Both the position numbers and the translations under genes were made by a program. Positions 1 to 9,837 of a stretch of 64,000 bases of DNA are shown one piece after another (position 1 is the stretch's first letter; the number at the start of each line of letters is the position of its first letter). Under the pieces are notes generated by a model. The model had not been told where the DNA came from. It was given only the letters and a program-made list of their open reading frames with translations, and ran no database searches. This DNA comes from Deltaproteobacteria bacterium. Its GTDB lineage: Bacteria > Myxococcota_A > Polyangia > JACPQR01. The DNA lies in contig JACPQR010000205.1 of assembly GCA_016190375.1 (NCBI GenBank), forward strand, positions 1-64,000, given 5' to 3'.

Positions 1-157
1 CCGCCTCAGGGACGTGCAAGGAACGGCGCCTGACCGGCGCCGGTATCTCGAACACGTTCCTGAGCCGGACTAGCCCCAAACCCACCCGCCGGGGCATCCC
101 CGCCTCAGGGACGTGCAAGGAACGGCGCCTGACCGGCGCCGGTATCTCGAACACGTT
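1..157. repeat. 58-bp perfect direct repeat, two copies (1-58 and 100-157), period 99 bp; first copy abuts the window edge
   Basis: ccgcctcagggacgtgcaaggaacggcgcctgaccggcgccggtatctcgaacacgtt is identical in both copies; each contains the palindrome accggcgccggt. Confidence 0.95.
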
Positions 158-258
158 AGGAAAGCAGCGGTCGACTTCGCCGCGGGGTGAAGCTCCTCCA
201 GAATCGTTTGCAAAAGTCGGGCTCGCAGATGGCACGCCGCTGGCATGGCGGGCCCGCC

Positions 259-1455
259 ATGCCTACACGTGTGACCTGGCCGAGCTTCGTCATCGTCCTG
301 ATTGCCGCGAGCTGTTCCCAGAGCCATTCGGATCCCGGCGTGGCGGACGGCGGGCCCGACGCCGACGCGGACGTCGACTCGGACGCCGACACGGACGTCG
401 ACACGGACACCGACTCGGACGTCGACTCTGACACCGACACGGACGTCGACTCGGACACCGACACGGACTCGGACGTCGACGCCGATACCGACGCCGATTC
501 CGACAGCGACACCGACGTGGACGCGGACATCGATGCGGATGTCGACGCGGACACGGACTCCGATGGCGACGGGGACGGCGACGAGGTCATCGAGTGCGGC
601 TGGAGCGAGTGCACGGCGGACAACTGTTGCGAGAGCGAGTGGGGAAGGGGGGGCGAGGAGTACTGCACGGACATCGACGTCGACACCCAGAACTGCGGCG
701 AGTGCGGCCGGCGCTGCGGCCGTGACCAGTTCTGCGCCGGCGGCGAGTGCCTGTGCTGGGGCCTCGACGTGTGCGGCGACGCCTGCGTCGACCTGCAGAG
801 CGACCGGGACAACTGCGGCGCCTGCAACAACCGTTGCCGTGGCGACACGCCCGTCTGTCAGGCCGGCGTCTGCAGGACATGCGAGGAGGCCGGCTACCTC
901 GAGTGCGACGGCGAGTGCGTCAGAGGCGAGACCAACGACGAATCATGCGGCGAGTGCGGCAACACCTGCCCCGATGGGACGCAGTGCGTCGAGGGGACCT
1001 GCACCCAGGGCGAGTGCGAGGTCGAGTGCGCGGCCGGAAGCGCCTGCTGCGACCACCCATGGGGCGGCATCCGAGGCTGTGCAGACCTGAGGAACGACCC
1101 GTTCAACTGCGGTGGCTGCGGCCAGCGCTGCCTCTTCGGACAGGACTGCGTCGAGGGCGCGTGCGGTTGTGCCCCCTGGCTGACGGACTGCGACGGCTAC
1201 TGCGCCGACACCCAGAGCGACCCCGCGAACTGCGGCGAGTGCGGAGTCGAGTGCGGGCCCGGCGATCCCCTGTGCTCGGAGGGAGCCTGCACGGGCTGCG
1301 AGGACTGGGGGGCAGTCGAGTGCGGCGGAGGCTGCGTCTTCATCGACTGGGACACCCAGAACTGCGGCGGTTGCGGCGAGCGGTGCGACGAGGGCGAGTA
1401 CTGCTACCTGGGCGACTGCTACGAGGAGGACGACGGAGGCGGGGGGATGATGTAG
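259..1455 (+). CDS. Secreted lipoprotein with Asp-rich linker and about six Cys-rich (Stig1-like) 'NCGxCGxxC' repeats
   Basis: Signal/lipobox-like start [19 protein letters not shown]; (D-A/S/T/V) linker; [66 protein letters not shown]. Confidence 0.85.
   Translation: MPTRVTWPSFVIVLIAASCSQSHSDPGVADGGPDADADVDSDADTDVDTDTDSDVDSDTDTDVDSDTDTDSDVDADTDADSDSDTDVDADIDADVDADTDSDGDGDGDEVIECGWSECTADNCCESEWGRGGEEYCTDIDVDTQNCGECGRRCGRDQFCAGGECLCWGLDVCGDACVDLQSDRDNCGACNNRCRGDTPVCQAGVCRTCEEAGYLECDGECVRGETNDESCGECGNTCPDGTQCVEGTCTQGECEVECAAGSACCDHPWGGIRGCADLRNDPFNCGGCGQRCLFGQDCVEGACGCAPWLTDCDGYCADTQSDPANCGECGVECGPGDPLCSEGACTGCEDWGAVECGGGCVFIDWDTQNCGGCGERCDEGEYCYLGDCYEEDDGGGGMM
358..585 (+). repeat. Low-complexity GAC-NNN tract encoding the Asp-rich linker
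   Basis: Repeated gacgtcgactcggacaccgacacggac units within the CDS. Confidence 0.9.
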
Positions 1456-1565
1456 CGGCGCACGCCTCGGAAGCTGGCGCGGCCGACGGTCAGCAGCCCC
1501 TGTCACCCCTCCGGCGACGGGCGAACCGATGCGGGTTGCACATAGCGTGTGTCGCTTCCTCGCGC

Positions 1566-1946
1566 CTAGATCGAGGGCAAGGTAGTGCACTCAGTATCGT
1601 CCCACAGCGACCAGCAGCCTTCGGAGGACGTGTCGGTCTCGCCGTCTACGGTCAGGACGTTGTTCCAGACACGCCGGAACGGGAGGTCCGCGCGACCAAA
1701 CCGCTTGCTAGCCTGTACGGTGTCCTCAACGTCGCCGAAGGCGCCGCACGTGTTGACGACGTAGTGGCTAACATCTGGGGCACCGCTCACCGCCTCGTAT
1801 CGTGTCTCCCCAACCAAGGTGCGGGTCGGGGAACCGACGTCACGGCAGTAGATCACCGCATCGCCCGATAGCGCGACGCTGAAGATGAGAGCCACCAAAG
1901 TCAGCTGTAGCGCCCGGATCACGGCCCACCCGGCGCCGCAGGACAC
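1566..1946 (-). CDS. Small secreted protein of unknown function (signal peptide)
   Basis: MSCGAGWAVIRALQLTLVALIFSVALSGDAV hydrophobic N-terminus; GTG start; overlaps the upstream ORF by 28 nt. Confidence 0.5.
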   Translation of the reverse strand: MSCGAGWAVIRALQLTLVALIFSVALSGDAVIYCRDVGSPTRTLVGETRYEAVSGAPDVSHYVVNTCGAFGDVEDTVQASKRFGRADLPFRRVWNNVLTVDGETDTSSEGCWSLWDDTECTTLPSI

Positions 1947-2395
1947 CTCTCCACTGCAAGTCCGCCTCGTTCTGGCTCGACCAGTGTTCCGAGCAGCATC
2001 GAATCCTCTCCGATGCTGGGATCGTCCTCGCAGGTGCTGGGGGTCCGCGCTTCGATTACTGCCCCCGTGAAAAGAGCCCCATTGTCACGAACGCCCACCT
2101 GAACAAGTCCCATCACGCCGGGCTGGCCACTGTAGTACTCAATCTGGAGGTAGCCATCGTGCTCCTGCACCCATGGCGTGCAGTTTTCGAGCATCTCGGG
2201 CCCAGGGGCGTGGTAGCTGCTGCCTGCCGCGTTGTGAAGGATCCGGATTCCGGCGGTCTCGTCGCACATCTGCAGCGAGACCAAGTCCCCCGCGCGTCGA
2301 GCCCGGTCGGGAACTGCGGCAGGAACGCGTATCCGCGTGTAGTCCTTGTTCGCTGCAGGCACGAAGGCCCTCGTGTCCGCATACTCCTCCAGCAC
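1919..2395 (-). CDS. Hypothetical protein, possibly 5'-truncated
   Basis: MLEEYADTRAFVPAANKDYTRIRVPAAV...; protein-like sequence (FVDFYLGKA) continues upstream of the first available GTG start. Confidence 0.45.
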   Translation of the reverse strand: MLEEYADTRAFVPAANKDYTRIRVPAAVPDRARRAGDLVSLQMCDETAGIRILHNAAGSSYHAPGPEMLENCTPWVQEHDGYLQIEYYSGQPGVMGLVQVGVRDNGALFTGAVIEARTPSTCEDDPSIGEDSMLLGTLVEPERGGLAVERCPAAPGGP

Positions 2396-2432
2396 GGCTT
2401 TCCCGAGATAGAAGTCGACGAAACCGCACCGG

Positions 2433-5354
2433 CTACTGCGCGCCGCAGCCGCGACGTCGCGGCCGAGCGAGGATTCCGATTCCCGGCACGAGACCCACGA
2501 GGACCCAGGTCCATCGACTCATGGGGGCGGATCCCGCGCCCGGCGTGCGGCAGCCGCAGCCGCCGTCGGCGCTGCCGTCGTCGCCGCCCGGACCGTCGCC
2601 GTCGGCGTCGGAGTCGACGTCGCCATCGACGTCACCGTCGACGTCGGCGTCGGAGTCCGTGTCCGCGTCGGCGTCGGAGTCGGAGTCGGTGTCTGCGTCG
2701 GCGTCGCCGTCCGGCCCGCACTCGTCGTCGAGGCCGTCGCAGTCCTCGTCCTGGCCGTTGCCGCAGACCTCGGTCGCGTCCGGGTGGACGGTGTCTCGCT
2801 GGTCGTCGCAGTCGAAGCCCTCGCACCCGTTCCCGATGCCGTAGCCGTCGCCGTCCAGGTCGCGGCACGCGGCGCAGGGCAGGTCGTCGCCGTCGCAGTC
2901 CTGATCGATCGCGTCGTCGCAGACCTCGTTCGCGTCGGGGTGGATGCGCGCGTTGGTGTCGTCGCAGTCGAGATCGCCACCGCAGCCGGCGCCGACTCCC
3001 CAGCCGTCGCCGTCCGCGTCCTCGCAGCCGGGGCAGAGCTCGTCGTCCCCGTCGCAGTCCTCGTCGATCCCGTTGCCGCAGAGCTCCTCGGCGTCGGGGT
3101 TGACGCGCGAGTTCGCGTCGTCGCAGTCCTCGGCGCCGTCGCAGTCGAGACCGACGCCGAAGCCGTCCGCGTCGCGGTCCGCGCACCCCTCGCACTCCAC
3201 GTCATCGCCGTCGCAGTCCTGATCCGCGCCGTCGCCGCAGATCTCGGCGGCGTCGGGGTTGACCCGATCGTCGCGGTCGTCGCAGTCGCCCCCGCCGCAG
3301 TCGATCGCGTCGTAGCCGTCGTCGTCCGCGTCGCAGTCGCTGCAGACCGGGTCCCACGAGCAGTCGGCGTCGTCGCAGTCGACGAGGCCGTCGCCATCCT
3401 CATCCGTGCCGTCGTCGCAGGTCTCGATGCCACCCCCGCCCGCGCAATCGACCGTCACGTCGTAGTCGCTCTCCGCATCCTGGTAGCCGTCCACGACCAC
3501 GAGGTACCGCGTGCCCTCCTCTGCGGCGAACGTCACCTCCTCCGTCTCGGTCCCGGAGGCTCGGCTCTGCCCGACGCAGGCCTCGGGATCGCAGGCGCCG
3601 GCGTCCTCGAGCACGAACAGGTCGAGGTCCGCGGCGAGGTTCTGCAGCCGCACCGTGACGTCGCCGTCGGCCACCGCCGTGAACGAGTACGTGTACTCGG
3701 GCCCGGTCTCCTCTTCGCCGCCGCATCCGTAGACGTCGACCGCGTCGGTCGAGCCCGGTAGCCCGTTGTTCCAGGTGTCGATCCCCCAGCAGGACAGCGA
3801 GTAATCGACGACACAGCTCGCGGGGGCGCAGATCGGGTCGCCCGCGCAGTCCGCGTCGTCGCAGTCGATGTCGGCGTCGCCGTCGTCGTCGAGCCCGTTG
3901 TCGCAGGCCTCGACCGGCTCCGGGCAGGACAGGGCGATCTCGTAGTCGCTCGCCGCCTCGTCCCACCCGTCGACGACGACGTAGTAGCGCGTCCCGGCGA
4001 TCGCCGCGAAGGTCAGGGTCTCGGAGTCGCCGGAGTCGTCCGCTCCCGCGATGCAGGAGTCTGCGAGGCAGCCCGAGCCGGTCTCCTCGAGCACGAAGAG
4101 GTCGAGATCCTGCCCGTCCTCGATGTTCGTCACGTCCACCTGGACGTCGCCGTCCGCGGCGGCGTCCAGGAAGTACACGTACTCGCGTCCGGTCTCGCCG
4201 CCGAAGGTCTCGCCCGGGCACTCGTACTCGTCGATCTGATCGGTCGATCCGAGCCCCTCGTTGTTCCAGGAGTCGCCTTGCTCGCAGGTGATCGGGAACT
4301 CGGGCGAGCACGTGCCGGCGAGGCACGCGGGATCGCCGCCGCAGTCCTCGTCGTCGCAGTCCACGAGCGCGTCGCCGTCGTCGTCCAGGCCGTTTCCGCA
4401 GAGCTCCACGGAGACGCACTCGAACGACAGCGAGTAGTCGCTGATCGCTCCCTGATAGCCGTCGACCACGACCAGGTACTCGACTCCGTCCGCCGTGTCG
4501 AACGTGACCTCCTCGTCCGCGGCGTCGGCGGCGCGCCCCTGCGCGATGCAGAGGTCGGGGTTGCATCCCCCCGAGGACTCGAGGACGAAGACGTCGAGGT
4601 CCGCGGCGAGCCCGGTCAAGCGGACCGTGACGCTGCCGTCGCCCGCGCCCGTGAAGCGATAGGTGTACTCCGGCCCCGTCTCGTTCTCGTTCGCGGCCGC
4701 GCATCCGTAGTCGCTGACCGCGTTGGTCGATCCGGCGCTGCTGTTGCTCCAGGAGTCCCGCCCCGCGCAACCGAGCGTCCAGTCGGGGCTGCAGGTGCCG
4801 ACCTCGCAGCCGGGATCGGCCGTGCAGTCGAAGTCGTCGCAGTCGGTCGCGCCGTCGCCGTCGTCGTCCAGGCCGTTGCCGCAGTCCTCGACCGACTCGA
4901 CGCAGTCGAGGGTGATGGTGTAGTCGGATCGCGCGTCCTGGTACCCGTCGACCGCGAAGTAGTAGGTAGAGCCCTGCACGATGTCGAACGTGACGGCCTC
5001 GTCGTCGGAGCCGCCGGCGGCGCTGTAGTCGACGCAGGAGCCGGCGTCACAGCCGGCGCCGTCGTCGACGAGCACGAACAGGTCGAGGTCCGCCTCGAGC
5101 CCCGTCACGGTCACCGTGGCAAAGCCGCCGTACGGCGCCGTGAACCAGTAGATGTACTCCGATCCGCTGTCCGTCAGGCCCGCGCAGCCGTACCGATCGA
5201 TCGCGTCGCTGGAGCCCCAGCCATCGTTCGCCCACGTGTCCTCTTCGCCGCAGGACAGGGGGTAGTCCGCGTTGCACGCCTGCGCGCTCGAGACGCGCTC
5301 CATGCCCAGGACCAGCGCTCCGACCGCGCCCGCCATCAAGACGATCCTTCTCAT
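2433..5354 (-). CDS. Secreted multidomain protein: four tandem PPC-like repeats, MopE-like metal-binding motifs, Asp-rich linker, MYXO-CTERM-like tail
   Basis: Start MRRIVLMAGAVGALVLGMERVSSAQA; repeated DYPLSCGEEDTW...DLDLFVL...DYTITLDC modules; DCDDxxxxVxPDAxExCGNGxDxDCDG motifs; C-terminus GCGCRTPGAGSAPMSRWTWVLVGLVPGIGILARPRRR. Confidence 0.88.
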   Translation of the reverse strand: MRRIVLMAGAVGALVLGMERVSSAQACNADYPLSCGEEDTWANDGWGSSDAIDRYGCAGLTDSGSEYIYWFTAPYGGFATVTVTGLEADLDLFVLVDDGAGCDAGSCVDYSAAGGSDDEAVTFDIVQGSTYYFAVDGYQDARSDYTITLDCVESVEDCGNGLDDDGDGATDCDDFDCTADPGCEVGTCSPDWTLGCAGRDSWSNSSAGSTNAVSDYGCAAANENETGPEYTYRFTGAGDGSVTVRLTGLAADLDVFVLESSGGCNPDLCIAQGRAADAADEEVTFDTADGVEYLVVVDGYQGAISDYSLSFECVSVELCGNGLDDDGDALVDCDDEDCGGDPACLAGTCSPEFPITCEQGDSWNNEGLGSTDQIDEYECPGETFGGETGREYVYFLDAAADGDVQVDVTNIEDGQDLDLFVLEETGSGCLADSCIAGADDSGDSETLTFAAIAGTRYYVVVDGWDEAASDYEIALSCPEPVEACDNGLDDDGDADIDCDDADCAGDPICAPASCVVDYSLSCWGIDTWNNGLPGSTDAVDVYGCGGEEETGPEYTYSFTAVADGDVTVRLQNLAADLDLFVLEDAGACDPEACVGQSRASGTETEEVTFAAEEGTRYLVVVDGYQDAESDYDVTVDCAGGGGIETCDDGTDEDGDGLVDCDDADCSWDPVCSDCDADDDGYDAIDCGGGDCDDRDDRVNPDAAEICGDGADQDCDGDDVECEGCADRDADGFGVGLDCDGAEDCDDANSRVNPDAEELCGNGIDEDCDGDDELCPGCEDADGDGWGVGAGCGGDLDCDDTNARIHPDANEVCDDAIDQDCDGDDLPCAACRDLDGDGYGIGNGCEGFDCDDQRDTVHPDATEVCGNGQDEDCDGLDDECGPDGDADADTDSDSDADADTDSDADVDGDVDGDVDSDADGDGPGGDDGSADGGCGCRTPGAGSAPMSRWTWVLVGLVPGIGILARPRRRGCGAQ
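2560..2712 (-). repeat. Low-complexity Asp-rich linker-coding tract (D-A/S/T/V-D)
   Basis: DGDADADTDSDSDADADTDSDADVDGDVDGDVDSDADGDG, read on the minus strand. Confidence 0.85.
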
Positions 5355-5545
5355 TTGCCCACCAGCTCCTTTTTCGGCGCCGCCGGCCGATGACACCTCG
5401 CCCGCTCGGCCTGCGGCCAGGCGAGCGCCGGGCATGACTCGTGCCAGCCTTCGCGGTCCGTCAAACTCAAGGGTTTCGCGGGCGCGAACGCAGGGGGTGG
5501 CCACAGTGGCCAGCCGATCCCTCGTCCACGGTCCCCAGCCGCTCC

Positions 5546-6172
5546 TCAGGCGTGCTCCAGAACGACCCCCTCGATGATGTTCGCGACGTCCTCGCAGCGG
5601 TCCGTCGCGTTCTCGAGGTTCTCGTAGATCTCCTTCCACTTGATGATGTTCACGGGATCCTTGTCCTCCCGGAACAGCCTCGCGACCGCCGCCCTGAGGA
5701 GGGAGTCGCCCTCGTTCTCCAGCCGATTGACGTCGAGGCAGGCCCTCAGGATGGGGTCGGCGTTCTTCATGTTGCGCATCGCCCGGAGCGCCTCGTGGAG
5801 CTGCTCGCAGGCCCGCACGAGGACGTCGGCGAGGTCGCGCACCTCGTCCGTCATCACGGTGATCTCGTAGAGGGCCATCCGCTCGGAGGCAGCCTCGACG
5901 AAGTCCATGATGTCGTCCATCTTGGAGATCAGCCGGTAGACGTCGCCGCGCTCGATCGGCGTGATGAAGGTCTTGTGCAGGGCCTCGACGCAACGATGCG
6001 TGATGACGTCGGCCTCGTGCTCGATCTCCTTGATGCGCTTCGCCTTGGCGCCGACGTTCGCCCCCGTCGTGGCGAGCGAGAGGAACTCCTTGCTCCCCTC
6101 CACGGTCAGCGCGGCGTGCTGCTCGAAGAAATCGAAGAAGCTGGTCTCGCGCGGAAGCAAGCGACCGAACAA
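5546..6172 (-). CDS. DUF47 / PhoU-like phosphate transport regulator
   Basis: FGRLLPRETSFFDFFEQHAALTVEGSKEFLSL...EIEHEADVITHRCVEALHKTFITPIERGDVYRLISKMDDIMDFVEA; TTG start preceded by AAGGAGG. Confidence 0.88.
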   Translation of the reverse strand: MFGRLLPRETSFFDFFEQHAALTVEGSKEFLSLATTGANVGAKAKRIKEIEHEADVITHRCVEALHKTFITPIERGDVYRLISKMDDIMDFVEAASERMALYEITVMTDEVRDLADVLVRACEQLHEALRAMRNMKNADPILRACLDVNRLENEGDSLLRAAVARLFREDKDPVNIIKWKEIYENLENATDRCEDVANIIEGVVLEHA

Positions 6173-6268
6173 GGGCACCTCCTTGGAGGCCCACCTTGTA
6201 CTCCATCTGGCGCGCGGAATCTCGTTGAGTCGGGCGAGGGGCGAGCGTATCCTCGACGGACTCATCTC

Positions 6269-7810
6269 ATGGCTTCTCGATCCTCTCGACCCGCGAGGAT
6301 TCGCGCGGGACTAGAGCTATTGGCAGCCCTCACGCTCTGGACCACGACCCCGCGAGCCCAGCCCGCGGAGCCGGCCGAGGCCTCCCGCGAGACCACGGAG
6401 GGCGAGACGTTCGACCTCGACGCCGGCGGCGAGCTGGGCTACGCGCGCCTCGACCAGAGGAACTGGGTGGCGCCGACGCTGGCGGCCGACCTGAGGCTCG
6501 CGGCGCTCCAGTCGGCCATCCGGATCCCGATAAGGTTCCGCTTCGACACCGGCGACGTGCGAGAGAAGGACTGGGACGAGCCCTCGGACTACTTCCGCGT
6601 GGCCCAGTGCACCCGGATCGACTTCAGCTCGATGGGCCGCTTCGAGCGCGAGCGCGGCCTGTGCCAGCCCTGGCAGGTCCAACGCGACGACTACTACTTC
6701 ACCGCGCGGATGGGGCCCCTGTACGACCTCAGCCTCGGCCACGGCACGATCGTCAGCTCCTACTCGGGCAACCTGAACCCGGACCACTTCGAGCCCGGCC
6801 TTCTGGCGGAGCTGCAGCTCCACGAGTTCGTGCATGGCCGCGTCACTCTCGACAACGTGACACGGCCGAGCCTGGTGGGCGGATTCCTCTCGCTCTTGCC
6901 CTTCGCGTACGAGCTGCCGGAGACCAGGCAGTGGTTCGAGGAGACCAGCCATCTGAGGATCGAGGCGACGGCGGTCTCGGATCTCGGCGCCCCGGACGAG
7001 GTTCTGACCGCGTTCGGCCGCCCCCTCGCCGACGAGAGCAACAACCTCCTTTACACGACCGCTCCTGTCACCGTCGTCGGCGGCGACCTCGAGTACGTGT
7101 ATGCGTTCGGCCGGCAGCTCCGGGCCGCGGTGCATGCCGACTGGAACTGGATCACGGGCCACGGCATGGGCGGCCACGGCCAGGCGCAGTTCGTCTACAA
7201 CCACCCCGACGGCATCTACTCGGTACGTACGCAGGGCGAGCTCCGGTTCGTCCAGCGCAACTACATCCCGAGCTACTTCGACAGCTACTACGACATCCAG
7301 CGCCAGCAGTACGCGCTGGCGGGCGAGGCCCGCGAGCGGCTCGAGCGGGGAGACGAGGACCTCGTCACGAAGCGCGAGTTCCTCGAGTCTCTGACCGACG
7401 ACTCCTGGGACCCGGGCGTGCAGGGCAGCCTGGAGCTCGAGGCGTTCCGCGGGACGGGGACCGACCGGCGTCGCGCCTTCCGCGCCCGAGCTTTCCTCGG
7501 CGACACCTTCGGCCGGCAAGGCGACGGCCAGTTCGTCGTGACCGCCGAGATGCCGCGGCTGGGCGACAAGATCGACCTGTACGCCCTGTACTCCCGCCAG
7601 AACTTCGACACGATCGCGGACCTCGTGAAGCTCGACGACACGCTCGTCAAGCTGCGAGTGCGCTGGGATCTCGCCGCGAAGATCTACGTGCTCTTGACGT
7701 ACGGTCGACTCTGGCAGCTCCAGACCCGCGCGGACGGCACGACCGACAGGGGCTTCCAGTCGAGCAACGACTTCAACGTCTCCCTCGGGTACGCGGAGGA
7801 GCTGCAGTGA
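6269..7810 (+). CDS. Predicted outer-membrane / beta-barrel-like protein of unknown function
   Basis: Signal-like N-terminus (LELLAALTLWTTTPRAQPAE), alternating aromatic/charged strands, divergent from the DUF47 gene. Confidence 0.65.
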   Translation: MASRSSRPARIRAGLELLAALTLWTTTPRAQPAEPAEASRETTEGETFDLDAGGELGYARLDQRNWVAPTLAADLRLAALQSAIRIPIRFRFDTGDVREKDWDEPSDYFRVAQCTRIDFSSMGRFERERGLCQPWQVQRDDYYFTARMGPLYDLSLGHGTIVSSYSGNLNPDHFEPGLLAELQLHEFVHGRVTLDNVTRPSLVGGFLSLLPFAYELPETRQWFEETSHLRIEATAVSDLGAPDEVLTAFGRPLADESNNLLYTTAPVTVVGGDLEYVYAFGRQLRAAVHADWNWITGHGMGGHGQAQFVYNHPDGIYSVRTQGELRFVQRNYIPSYFDSYYDIQRQQYALAGEARERLERGDEDLVTKREFLESLTDDSWDPGVQGSLELEAFRGTGTDRRRAFRARAFLGDTFGRQGDGQFVVTAEMPRLGDKIDLYALYSRQNFDTIADLVKLDDTLVKLRVRWDLAAKIYVLLTYGRLWQLQTRADGTTDRGFQSSNDFNVSLGYAEELQ

Positions 7811-8160
7811 GACCCTGGCTGGCCGCGGCGGCAGTGCTCCTGGTAGCGGGCTGCACCGAGGAGCGCGTCGACGAGTGCGGGGCCCCCGCGGGATCGACCG
7901 CGACCTGCGAGCAGGCTTGCGCCAACCTGTTCGACATCGGCTGCCGCGTGGGCGAGAGCGCCGAGGAATGCGCCACCATCTGCGGCGCGTCGACGACGGA
8001 CCTCGAGGACGATGTGCTCGGGCGGGTGCTCTCGTGCTATGCGGGCGCGACCTCGTGCGCCGAGGTGGATGGCTGCAGCCGAGCCTGCGGCCCGCGCGAC
8101 GGGCCCGTTCCGTTCGGAATGCTCGACGGCGGCACCGCGGACGGTGATTCCGGGATCTAG
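7807..8160 (+). CDS. Small Cys-rich lipoprotein
   Basis: GTG start overlapping the previous stop; MRPWLAAAAVLLVAGC lipobox. Confidence 0.75.
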   Translation: MRPWLAAAAVLLVAGCTEERVDECGAPAGSTATCEQACANLFDIGCRVGESAEECATICGASTTDLEDDVLGRVLSCYAGATSCAEVDGCSRACGPRDGPVPFGMLDGGTADGDSGI

Positions 8161-8181
8161 ATCCGACAAGGAGGAACGACG

Positions 8182-8601
8182 ATGAAGCTGCTTCTCAGGT
8201 CTTGGCTGGTCGGTGGAGCTCTCCTCGCTTCCGCCTGCATCATCAGACCGAACCCGAACGACCCGACGAACCAGAACAACCAGACCCAGACTCAGACCCA
8301 GACCGCGGGCCAGGGCCAGGGCCAGGGCCACATCGCGACGACCAACTCCGGCCCGCCGGCGATCATCATCGCGAACCGATCGAGCACCAGCATCTGCTTC
8401 GTCAACATCTCGTCGTCGAGCGACAACGACTGGGGCGGCGACCGCCTCGGATCGAGCGAGGTGATCGGCGCCGGCGCCTCCCGGAGCTGGACCGTCGACC
8501 CGGGAAGCTGGGACGTGCGCCTGCAGGACTGCCAGCACAACAACCTCGCCGAGCGCCGCGGCATCGCGGTCCGCGGCCCCACCCAGGTCTCCTATCCGTA
8601 G
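8182..8601 (+). CDS. Lipoprotein with Q/T/N/G-rich linker
   Basis: aaggagg SD; MKLLLRSWLVGGALLASAC lipobox; NQNNQTQTQTQTAGQGQGQG. Confidence 0.8.
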   Translation: MKLLLRSWLVGGALLASACIIRPNPNDPTNQNNQTQTQTQTAGQGQGQGHIATTNSGPPAIIIANRSSTSICFVNISSSSDNDWGGDRLGSSEVIGAGASRSWTVDPGSWDVRLQDCQHNNLAERRGIAVRGPTQVSYP

Positions 8602-8631
8602 CGACGGCCCCGTCGTGGTAGCCTCCCCCGA

Positions 8632-9837
8632 GTGATCCGCGCACGGACACCCGCGGTGCTCCTCGCCCTGGGAGCGGCCTGGTCGTCGGCGCCCCCCGAG
8701 GCGCGGCCGGACGAGCGGGAGAGGATCACGGTGGTCGCCGGCTCCGACGTCCCACGAACGTGGGTCTGGGAGCTTCGCGCGGCGCTCAGGCGTACTCGCC
8801 GTGTCGTCCCCGTCGAGCTCGGTCCGGCCACGGGCCCTGTGGCGCCTTCTTCTGCTCGAGAGGAGCTCTCCGCGGCGGCGGCCGAGGCGGAGCGGCGCTT
8901 CCGCCAGGCCGACTTCGAGGGCTGCGTGGCGACGACTTCCGAAGCGGAGCGGCGGCTCGCCCTCCCACTCGCGGAGCAGGGCCTCTTGCGAGAGCTCTCT
9001 GGCCTCGCGTCGATCGCCGCGGCCTGCGAGATCAAGCGCGGCGCGACCCAGGTCGCCATGGACCGCGCCAGCCTCGCGCTCGCGCTGGATCCCGACCTCG
9101 TGATCGATCCTGCGCGAAACCCGCCCGACGTCGCCGACCTGTTCGCGGAGGCACACCGGGCGCGCGCCTCCGCCTCCACCGTGCACCTGGAGCTCGACGC
9201 GGGCCTGCCGGACGCGCGATTCTTTGTCGATGGCCGCGACGCGGGCAGGTCGGTCGACCTTCCGCCCGGCCCGCACTACGTCGCGGCTCGCGCCCGGGGC
9301 ACGCGGCTGACCTCGAGGCCGATCGCCGTTACCGGCCCCGACCGGATCGTCATGGAGCTCGAGCCCCTCGCCGCCGAGGCCGCGCGCCTCGAGATCGGAG
9401 CCGTACCGCGCTCGGCCGCTCTAGATGCCCCTCTGGCCCGCGCCGTCGCGCTCGCTTCCGGCGCGAGCCGCGTGCTGACGGTGGCGGTCGAACCGCGCGG
9501 GCAGATCGTTCTCGTGCTCCGCGGGGTCGATGGCCTCGCAGTGACCGAGCTCGGCAATGCCCGCGCCCGAGCACCCGGCGAGCCGGCCGGCTGGTCTGGT
9601 CTCCTCGGAGCGCTTCACGCCAGCCTGCGTCCCGCCCCGCCGCCCCGGCGCCCGCCGTCCGCGAGCGGCGGCACCTTCTGGCTCTGGGCCGCCGGCGCTG
9701 CCGCCGTCGTCGCCGCCGGCACGGCCATCACCCTCGCCCTCGTCGCCGACGAGCCGGTCGTCGATAACTACGAGCTCCGTCCAGGCGGAGCCTGCATATT
9801 CGGTGCTTGCTGCCCGTGGCCATGCAAGCAGCCGTGA
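8632..9837 (+). CDS. Hypothetical protein with possible PEGA-like region and C-terminal TM segment
   Basis: GTG start; DARFFVDGRDAGRSVDLPPGPHYV resembles PEGA; FWLWAAGAAAVVAAGTAITLALV helix. Confidence 0.65.
   Translation: MIRARTPAVLLALGAAWSSAPPEARPDERERITVVAGSDVPRTWVWELRAALRRTRRVVPVELGPATGPVAPSSAREELSAAAAEAERRFRQADFEGCVATTSEAERRLALPLAEQGLLRELSGLASIAAACEIKRGATQVAMDRASLALALDPDLVIDPARNPPDVADLFAEAHRARASASTVHLELDAGLPDARFFVDGRDAGRSVDLPPGPHYVAARARGTRLTSRPIAVTGPDRIVMELEPLAAEAARLEIGAVPRSAALDAPLARAVALASGASRVLTVAVEPRGQIVLVLRGVDGLAVTELGNARARAPGEPAGWSGLLGALHASLRPAPPPRRPPSASGGTFWLWAAGAAAVVAAGTAITLALVADEPVVDNYELRPGGACIFGACCPWPCKQP

Noticed and set aside
1-157. CRISPR array
   Set aside because: Only two 58-bp units with one 41-bp spacer are visible; the repeat is too long for typical arrays and no cas genes are nearby.
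156-848. Ser-rich antisense ORF ([19 protein letters not shown]...)
   Set aside because: Mirror translation of the Asp-rich linker of the plus-strand lipoprotein; similar SASES antisense ORFs occur opposite every such linker.
5441-7810. 789-aa plus-strand ORF starting at 5441
   Set aside because: The first 276 codons are antisense to the DUF47 gene; signal-like start is at 6269.
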